From NCBI GenBank assembly GCA_009760855.2, contig WPIO01000012.1, positions 7,063,501 to 7,127,500 on the forward strand: a stretch of DNA of 64,000 bases, in the 5' to 3' direction. Position numbers and translations under genes: made by a program. Below, piece by piece: positions 57,302 to 64,000 of this stretch. A model generated the notes under the pieces. The model searched no databases and was not told the origin of the DNA. It saw nothing but the letters and a program-made list of their open reading frames with translations. This DNA comes from Cristatella mucedo. Taxonomy: Eukaryota; Bryozoa; Phylactolaemata; Cristatellidae. The stretch's first letter is position 1, and the number at the start of each line of letters is the position of its first letter.

Positions 57302-58556
57302 TAATGTAATGTATCTCCGTCAGTAACTCCACAAAGTCAAAAAGACCATGTGGGTGTTACGCAGGAGAGTTTTGTATAGCGCACTCACAGCCTAAGTGGC
57401 TTTCGGTACGCATTCGGTAGCCAACAGACTTCGTCTCACGCAACAAAGAGAAAGTGGGAAGCATAGCAGAGTTAGGAGAGCAGTTGAGGTAGTGAGTAGC
57501 ATAGAAGTAGCAGTTCAGGACCGCTGAAAAAGATGTGCCATAGTCGGCAGTTGGAGAGTAGATGTCGTTGCGTAAGAATTGTGGAAGCGAGTTCCACAGT
57601 CTAGGACCTGCAGAGCTAAAGCTTCTGTCGCCAACTGTCTTTAAGCGGAGGAATGGGACAGCTAATTTATTGTCCACTCAGGACCTGAGGGCGCAAAAGG
57701 GCTGAAACTGATGCAGCAGTTCAGCTAGGTATGAAGGAGCCAAGCCGTGGCGGGCCTTGTGGGTCAGCATAAGAACTTTGCTCTGTATCTTTTGCTCAAC
57801 CGGCAACCATCCTAGCTCTTTCAGCAAAGGTGACACGTGCTCAAACCGCTGGGACTTGAAGACTAGCCTTGCAGCCATATTCATAGTCCGCTGTAGTGGC
57901 ATAATAGCTTTCTTTGGTAGCCCAGCAAAAAGGGAATTACAATAATCAAGCCGAGACAGAACTAAAGAGCAAGTTTAATTCTTTACAAGCCACTGTGGGA
58001 GACAGCTTCTAATCTTGGATAGGAATAGGATGTGATGTCTAGCTGTAGGGGCAGTCTTCTGAATGAAACTTTTGAAATTGAGGCAGCTGTCGAACACGAC
58101 ACCAAGATTACGAGCACGTGGTGAAGGTCGCACAATAGCATCACCTATTAGAACAGCAAAGCCTTTTAATCCAGCCACACGCTTAGGGTGTCCTATGAGA
58201 AACAGTTCGGTTTTATCGTCATTTAATTTCAGGAAGTTTTCCGACATCCAGGATTGAATATCGGCAAGGCAAGCATTCAGTTTCTCAGTTGCTGCAGCTG
58301 ATTCCGACGGTTTAAATAACAAATACAACTGAGTATTGTCAGCATAGAAGTGATATCCTATTCCATGGGCTTTAATCACTTTCCCCAGGGGTCGCGTATA
58401 ATGAGAGAACAGCAAGGGACCAAGTGCAAACCCTTGAGGGACTCCACAGGTGACCCTTCTCATGTCTGAGACCTGACCCCCACATGATACAGATTAAACT
58501 CGATCCGACAAGTTGGATTTAAACCACGCCGGTGCTTCGTCTGCTAGACCTATCGT
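57302..58556 (-). mobile_element. LINE B insertion with 7-bp TSD and an empty-site control
   Basis: The element runs on the minus strand from the RT block (MRRVTCGVPQGFALGPLLFS, GYHFYADNTQLYLLFKPSES, NFLKLNDDKTELFLIGHPKR) to the C-terminal frames and the TAATGTAATG tail. The catalytic YADD box reads YADN, so the second catalytic Asp is lost. TGAAATG flanks it at 57295-57301 and 58557-58563, while the duplicate block has a single TGAAATG at 63134-63140 and no insertion. Confidence 0.95.
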
Positions 58557-58861
58557 TGAAATGACACTGTCGATACATGTGCATTGTACGTGCTGACCGT
58601 TTTATAATTATTCTCGAAATATCAATTAATAAAATACACCACACGTGTTGAAAGATCATTGATACATATAAACTGGAATTAACTGTTTGTCCCGTGTGGT
58701 AATGTTAAACGTGCCGCCAGAACTGTGCAATAGCCTGGACTAAGTGAAACGATGCTGACGCTTTCGCTCGTAGCTATCTTAATTGGCTACCGTTGGTATG
58801 ACATAGTCATAATTGACGTTATCTATTTCGTCGTCGATTCTGGTACAGCATCTGCCACTTG

Positions 58862-59015
58862 GGCGAGCGATTCTGGTTTCTCGTCTTTCAAGTGGACGAG
58901 CGATTACGAGACCGTTTCTGCTACCCTTCTCCGGCCCTCAAGTAATTGTGCCCAAACAAATCGGAAGCTTCCGCGTGTTTGTAGGGTATGCGGGATTAGG
59001 GTCGGACAGCAACGG
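58862..59015 (-). pseudogene. E2 last-exon fragment, broken (copy 1)
   Basis: After a TTGTTGGTAG acceptor the minus strand reads PLLSDPNP, A, YPTN and then shifts by a net insertion of 2 nt; a further 1-nt loss follows near KVAETV. It matches the last exon of the intact E2 gene (59587-59730) and its downstream flank. No other E2 exons accompany it. Confidence 0.82.
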
Positions 59016-59470
59016 CTACCAACAATATCGCTACGTTTATACGACTTAAGCATAGGCCAAGTGAAAACCATTGTGTTGGAAACTGACAAGTAATTAGACA
59101 GTAAATGACCGTCTGAGCAAAACTGGTAGAAAGGGATAAGACAGCCCGCTATATTCATACTCACTTTACCGAACAGAACTGGTAGATCAGGGAAAGTGGC
59201 ATAAGAACAAATGCTTAGATGCCCTGTACTTAGCTTTCCGGATGATACGCTTGTTTTCAAAAATGACTGTCACAACACTGTCGCCATCTCGTTTACCTAC
59301 GGCCAGGTTTGTCAAGCACAAGCACTCTATATCATGGGAGTAAGACCTGAGCAACCATGCATCCAATTCCTTCATCCCTAATGGATCCGTTATACACTCC
59401 AAGGCCGGTAACTAATAACGGCGGCCATTAACTACAGTTGTCGCATTACTGCTTGCACTTATTTCAGTCA

Positions 59471-59476
59471 TTTATT
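59471..59476 (-). terminator. poly(A) signal of the E2 gene
   Basis: AATAAA on the minus strand, 111 nt after the stop codon at 59587-59589. Confidence 0.7.
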
Positions 59477-59586
59477 ACTCAGCAATTCATTTGTATAAGC
59501 GTTCAATATAACATATCACGTTGTCATAATTGACGTATCTACTTCGTGTTCGATTCCGGTTCAGAATCTTCCACTTGGGCGAGCCA

Positions 59587-60807
59587 TTATGGTGACGCTT
59601 CTTCCAATTGGGCGAGCGATTCCGTGACCGTTTCCGCTACCTTCCGCCGATACTCCGAGTAATTGTTTTCAAACAAGTCGGCAGCTTCGGCGTTTGTAGG
59701 GCTGTCCGGATTAGGGTCAGACAGCAAAGACTACCAAAGAAATGGTGAACAAAAGCTGACGGTATCTGCTCAAGCAGTCGTCGCTATGTGCGTCAAGCAA
59801 GGACACATCCACGCTTGTAGTCTTACCTGAATCGAGACGAGAAGAGACCGAAGGTCGTACGTCGGGGTCCATTTCTCTTTTAAAATGTCGAGGCATATTG
59901 AGCCATCCCCATAAACTGCAATAGGAAGGTAAAGGTTGACTCGATAAAGCATCCACTTTGTGAATTGAAGCAGAGGTGCCGTCACGGCTATTTTCATACT
60001 TTCAGCAACCATTTGCTAAATTTTAATTGTAAGCTTTGTGTATAATGTAACTAGCTTCTCGTCGCTGGAGCCGCTTGGCTTCGCATACGTAATGCTTACT
60101 GTTTGGATGGTACATCCTCGATACAAACTTTACGCTGGGGGCCGTCAAGGGGTATCCCTCGGGAAACGTCACCTCCAATTTAAACAAGCCTCCTTCAAAA
60201 GGCGTGTCATCGGGCCTGCAAAAAACCTTTCGCTTTTTAAATAGCTTTCATCTTCCAAGTGGCTCCAATGTCCGAGTTGAAGCGAAACGCGGTGGGAAAT
60301 TAACGTCAGCATCGCCAAGACACGCACCGAAAGCATATGCACTCTTTGCCATTCAATGTTGCCCAGGAAAAGCAGTGCATAACTGTTTGAAAGAAGCTGC
60401 AAACGCTCGGCATTTCTCGCATGTACTCACCCATGCATGTATATATCCCAAAGATACAGGTCATCTCCTCTTGGAGAGCCATAAATATCTTCAGTTATGC
60501 CGTCGGCGCATCTGCAATGTAAAGTAACTGTTAAGACAGCTCTTGTAGGCGACAGGCTCTGATGTTTTCGTAGTTGCTTACCGCGAGCCCGTTGTATTGA
60601 AAGTGGATTGCAGTGCCAGACGATGATTTTACTTAATTACAACGGGCATAGACGATGTTGCTGTGCACTGCGTCAAAATATCGCGCCTTTGATTCAAAGC
60701 TTGGACTACAGTGACGTTGTTCACTAAACGGCCTCCAGAAGCTTGTGCATACAGCTGGATGCTTACTGTATGAGCTCTTGCTTGATCCTGCGCACACGTC
60801 CGTCCAT
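59587..60807 (-). CDS. ubiquitin-conjugating enzyme E2, RAD6/UBE2A-like, five exons
   Basis: E2 enzymes carry ubiquitin as a thioester on a cysteine and pass it on to substrates with an E3. Coding exons on the minus strand are 60767-60807, 60431-60511, 60100-60215, 59827-59915 and 59587-59730; all four introns (255, 215, 184 and 96 bp) are GT-AG and in phase. The sum is 471 nt, 156 residues. Visible are [14 protein letters not shown], the [19 protein letters not shown] strand region, [22 protein letters not shown] (77-79), [10 protein letters not shown] with the active-site Cys at 87, [18 protein letters not shown], and [17 protein letters not shown] in the C-terminal helices. The catalytic half is closest by eye to RAD6/UBE2A/B (152 residues, Cys88), whereas the N-terminal helix differs. 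A TATA box lies upstream and AATAAA downstream. The gene looks intact and functional. Confidence 0.93.
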
Positions 60808-61300
60808 TTTACGATAATCAAGGGAGATGTAACGAGTAACTTGACCGACTCCTTAGTGCCTGTTTAGTCCGAACCCAACCTCTTATATAGTGGGATGATA
60901 ATGGCCGTGCGTCATAATCAGCCTTAAAGCAATAGTGAGGTAAAACAGAGATGCGTAATTGATTACCGTCGATGCTGCATTTAGAGCCTCGCCCCAGCAT
61001 CTAGAAACTGAGCCTTGTGTCACCTCTCTATAGTGACAGAGTGTGATTGAGAGGGAGGGAGAGACAGGGAGAGAGAGTGATACATTTCGAATCCAGCAGT
61101 ATGTGCGAGCTTTTACTACCGACGGCCAGATGTGGTGAAAGCTGTTGCGGCATTTTCCACGCTTTAATAATATGGCTGTTTCCATATCTTTTCACGCCAG
61201 AGAAGCCACTGGTAGGCGGAAGAGGATTAGGAAAGGGTTACGGCAGTCCTGTTGATCGGCGGTCCGGTAGATCGGTCGGGAAAGACACCATTCAGCATGA
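60808..61300. other. E2 promoter and intergenic region
   Basis: Besides the TATA box, a GAGAGGGAGGGAGAGACAGG purine tract lies near 61050-61080. There is no clear exon. The next candidate exon (61301) runs on the plus strand, so this could be a divergent promoter. Confidence 0.4.
60882..60889 (-). promoter_or_regulatory. TATA box of the E2 gene
   Basis: TATATAAG on the minus strand, 75 nt before the ATG. A start site about 30 nt downstream would leave a 5' UTR near 45 nt. The equivalent region is absent from the pseudogene at 62.4 kb. Confidence 0.6.
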
Positions 61301-61623
61301 ATGCTAGATGCACGGCCTTGGAAAATCACTTTTGGCAGTAGCTCAGCATGCACTGTAAACTCGGTTGCGCACCTTAATAAATTAAACGAGCGTTTCCTGA
61401 GAAGACTAAGTCTCGCCAAGATGCCGAGCACAGGTACGCTGAACGAAATCAGCACACCGGAACGCATTTGGTTTGCCCACTGTCTTTTAATTGATGGGAC
61501 GCTGCCTCCACGTGCGGCTGTCGCGTCTCTTGAGCGAGTCGCTCGCTACGCTCAAGGCTTTATCGGTATTAGTCACGTGTTTCTTTATCCAGGCATGGTT
61601 GCTAGCAGTGCTTCGCTCCCACC
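61301..61623 (+). CDS. candidate exon, unrecognised protein
   Basis: ATG at 61301 opens 107 codons that end at a CCACC|GTAAGT consensus donor. A second ATG after AAG at 61422 starts MPSTGTLNEISTPERIWFAH, then CLLIDGTLPPRAAVASLERV and ARYAQGFIGISHVFLYPGMV. The residues look genuine but I recognise no family. It runs away from the E2 gene, 494 bp from that gene's ATG. The following exon was not found. Confidence 0.37.
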
Positions 61624-61943
61624 GTAAGTATATCAGAGCTCCGAAGCCGTCACATCCCGTTTGCAACCATATTCTTAAAAAGCCAAAAGAGCACGGTGAA
61701 AACGTAATGAGCCTCGCCGTTGTTTAGCAAAGTCGACTATATGCAGACAATATATTCAGCACTGCTAGTATATTGCTAGTGGGTGCAGATCAAGGTCGGA
61801 AAATCGGAGTCAGAAAGAGCCCGGCAAGTGAAATATTTGTTTACCGAGTCTTGTTGCAAATAGGCGTCAGCGTGAATGTTCTTTCCACTTTGAGCTTACG
61901 GCTGCACGAAGCGATAGAATAATAATGATCACATTAGGCTTAG
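61624..61943. other. no gene; repeat end at 61861-61940
   Basis: The last 80 bp hold the GCGTCAGCGTG ... GAAGCGATAGAATAATAATG unit that is shared with 56500-56580 in inverse orientation. It ends exactly where the E2 pseudogene exon begins. Confidence 0.45.
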
Positions 61944-62433
61944 TGTTTCGATGGTACATCCTCGAACGGAACCTATCTTGGGCAGCTTCAAAGGATATTC
62001 CTCGGGAAGCGTCTCCTTCAATTTGAACCAGCCCCCTTTCTAAGGCGTCCTTGGGTTTGCACACAAAACCTTAAGCCTTTCTCACAGGTTTCATCCTCAG
62101 TGTGGATCCAATGTCAGTGTCGACGTGAAACGCTGTGGACCAACGTTAAGTGACCGTAAATCCAGCTGTGCTAGGTGCCAGGTTCCAAATATTTGGTCAC
62201 GACTTTCCACGCGCTGGCTGTATTGACACTGCATTATGCTGCCAGACGTCGATTTTACTTAATTACAACGCGCATAGATGGCAGTGCTATGTACTGCCTC
62301 AACATGATGCGGCTTTGGTTCCTACCTTAAATTACAGTGACACTGTTGGCTGAGAAGCCTCTAGAAGCTGGTGCACACTGATCGACGCTTACTTTATAAG
62401 CTCTCGTTTGATCCGATGCCCACGCAAGACCAT
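61944..62433 (-). pseudogene. E2 pseudogene: exon 1 and exon 3 only
   Basis: Exon 1 (62393-62433) keeps its ATG, 41-nt length and GTAAGC donor, coding MVLRGHRIKRELI against [13 protein letters not shown] in the intact gene. Exon 3 (61944-62056) is 3 nt shorter; HPN has become HRN, the donor GT is now CT and the acceptor AG is now AA. Exon 2, exon 4 and exon 5 are missing, as is the TATA box. It is a decayed duplicate of the neighbouring E2 gene. Confidence 0.87.
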
Positions 62434-63072
62434 TTGACGAAGACAACAACCTTCTTCGAAACCAACTAATCAAGTGAGTTCCAACGAGTAGAGCGAAAAT
62501 TCGGGAGCGACCAACACTCTCCTCATTGTTGAGATACAAATCATTTCTTTTAGGTGGAGAATTCACGACGGCCTTACGTCGTAATCAGCCTTAAGAACCT
62601 ATCCAAAGTGTCTAGTGAAACGAATTTCTCCTTCTCGTTATTGGGCTGTGTTTCTTGAAGCAGCCTCAGTTCACTGAAGTAACTTCATGTGTAGACGGTC
62701 GGGGGGGGGGCAAGGATGACCTCGTCCGTTTGTCTAAGCGAAGGAGGTCTAAGCACTGCAGGATTGAGTCCAGTTTGCATTGTTAGCTAATGCTATCGAG
62801 CCCTAAAATCGTGCATTCCGCTCGCACATCGTCGGATTGTCATGCTTGTCAAGGCTGGTCAACCTAGGCTGTAGGCCCAAGCGTCGATCTCATTTGTAGC
62901 GTACATTGTTCAAGCCACCTGGAATCCGGGGCACTAATGTTGTTGGTCAACTGTTACCCAGTGCCCGTACTACCAGTTCACGATCCGTCGGCCAACGCAC
63001 GACCTTGAGATGAGCTGGCAGGATGTCGCTAGTTAGTTCGGGTATACCTAAAGTGCCGGTTATGGAAGTCTT
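62434..63072. other. no recognisable gene
   Basis: A G10 run lies at 62701-62710. No exon or repeat was assigned. Confidence 0.45.
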
Positions 63073-64000
63073 CGGAAGTGTTCCGCATCATACTCTGGTA
63101 ATCGAGTCCACCATTACTTCCCCAACTCAGCCCTGAAATGACACTGCCGATACATGTGCATTGCACGTGCTGACCGTCTTATTAATATTCTCGAAATATC
63201 AAATCATAAAATAGACCACACGTGTTGAAAGATCATTGATACATGTAAACGTGAAATAACTTTTTTTTGTCCTGTGCGGTAATGTTAAACGTGCTGCCGG
63301 AACTGTAAAAAAGCCTGGACTACATGACACGATACTGACGCTTTCGTTCGTAGCTATCTTAATTGGCTACCGTTGGTATGACATAGTCATAATTGACGTT
63401 ATCTATTTCGTCGTCGATTCTGGTACAGCATCTGCCACTTGGGCGAGCGATTCTGGTTTCTCGTCTTTCAATTGGACGAGCGACTACGAGACCGTTTCCG
63501 CTACCCTTCTCCGGCACTCAAGTAATTGTGCCCAAACAAATCGGAAGCTTCCGCGTGTTTGTAGGGTATGCGGGATTAGGGTCGGACAGCAACGGCTACC
63601 AACAATATCGCTACGTTTACACGACTTAAGCATAGGCTAAGTGAAAACCATTGTGTTAGAAACTGACAAGTAATTAGACAGTAAATGACCGTCTGAGCAA
63701 AACTGGTAGAAAGGGATAAGACAGCCCGCTATATTCACACTCACTTTACAGCAAAGAACTGGTAGATCAGGGAAAGTGGCATAAGAACAAATGCTTAGAT
63801 GACCTGTAGTTAGCTTGCCGGATGATACGTTGTTTTCAAAAATGACTGTCACAACACTGTCGCCATCTCGTTTAGCTACGGCCAGGTTTCTCAAGCACAA
63901 GCACTCCATATCCTGGGAGTAAGACCTGAGGAACCATGCATCTAATTCCTTCATCCCTAATGGATCCGTTATGCACTCCAAGGCCGGTAACTAATAACGG
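63073..64000. repeat. duplicated block, copy 2 (empty of LINE B), cut by window end
   Basis: This is the partner of 57233-59421. 63134 corresponds to the duplicated TGAAATG, and 64000 corresponds to 59421, so the match may go on beyond the window. It holds the second broken E2 last-exon piece and the 114-codon minus frame 63637-63981, whose partner at 59187-59402 differs mainly by amino-acid changes. Confidence 0.92.
63442..63595 (-). pseudogene. E2 last-exon fragment, broken (copy 2)
   Basis: The same lesions as in the copy at 58862-59015 (acceptor kept, 2-nt gain in the NAEA region, later 1-nt loss), so they predate the block duplication. Confidence 0.82.

Larger units (their letters stand above)
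57233..59421. repeat. duplicated block, copy 1 (contains LINE B)
   Basis: Apart from the LINE B insertion at 57302-58556, this block matches 63073-64000 almost base for base, with scattered substitutions and few indels. It includes a last-exon-like piece of the E2 gene and two minus frames of unknown nature (59187-59402). Confidence 0.92.

Noticed and set aside
58813-59049. 78-codon plus frame repeated almost unchanged at 63393-63629
   Set aside because: It is antisense to the broken E2 last exon; its conservation reflects the recent block duplication.

Overview
The window looks like nuclear DNA of an invertebrate animal, probably a non-vertebrate metazoan whose species I cannot name. The reasons are spliced genes with GT-AG introns of about 100-260 bp, non-LTR retrotransposons of the L2/CR1 group with (TTA)n or (ATTAC)n tails, tRNA-derived SINEs sharing a LINE tail, Ty3/gypsy remnants, and dense microsatellites. 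No bacterial operon, CRISPR array or rRNA is visible. Most open frames are chance or transposon-derived.

Layout. From 1 to about 21 kb there is mostly decayed LINE and SINE material. It includes two families of LINE (A with a TTATTA tail, B with an ATTAC tail), SINE family 1 (shares the LINE A tail), SINE family 2 (a divergent pair at 17.5-17.9 kb), a degenerate ~177-bp tandem repeat at 6.1-6.6 kb and TA microsatellites. At 21.5 kb on the minus strand sits a CD225/dispanin-domain exon, possibly joined to a first exon at 30.2-30.35 kb. At 31.3-32.6 kb lies a 1.3-kb solo LTR. From 33 to 37 kb are several exon-like pieces, among them a small gene with a C-terminal PIP-box-like motif and its own poly(A) signal, and a palindromic RFX X-box-like site. 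A second solo LTR lies at 38.35-39.05 kb. From 39.7 to 47.2 kb is a LINE nest, with a LINE A copy inserted into a LINE B copy and a readable target-site duplication. At 48.6-48.8 kb is a CD225 pseudogene cut off by a LINE B insertion. From 53.2 to 55.7 kb is a Ty3/gypsy pol remnant that carries a third solo LTR inside it.

The best host gene is at 59.5-60.9 kb on the minus strand: a complete five-exon ubiquitin-conjugating enzyme (RAD6/UBE2A-like E2, 156 residues) with TATA box, canonical splice sites, active-site cysteine and poly(A) signal. It is flanked by three broken partial copies, and an 865-bp duplicated block (58.56-59.42 kb and 63.13-64.0 kb) gives a natural empty site for a LINE B insertion.

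The genes do not form a pathway. The story of the window is repeated nested retrotransposition around a few small, intron-bearing genes. I found no convincing undescribed molecular system; the most informative items are the E2 cluster, the two CD225 loci, the exactly bounded solo LTRs and nested LINEs, and several unassigned exon-like segments.
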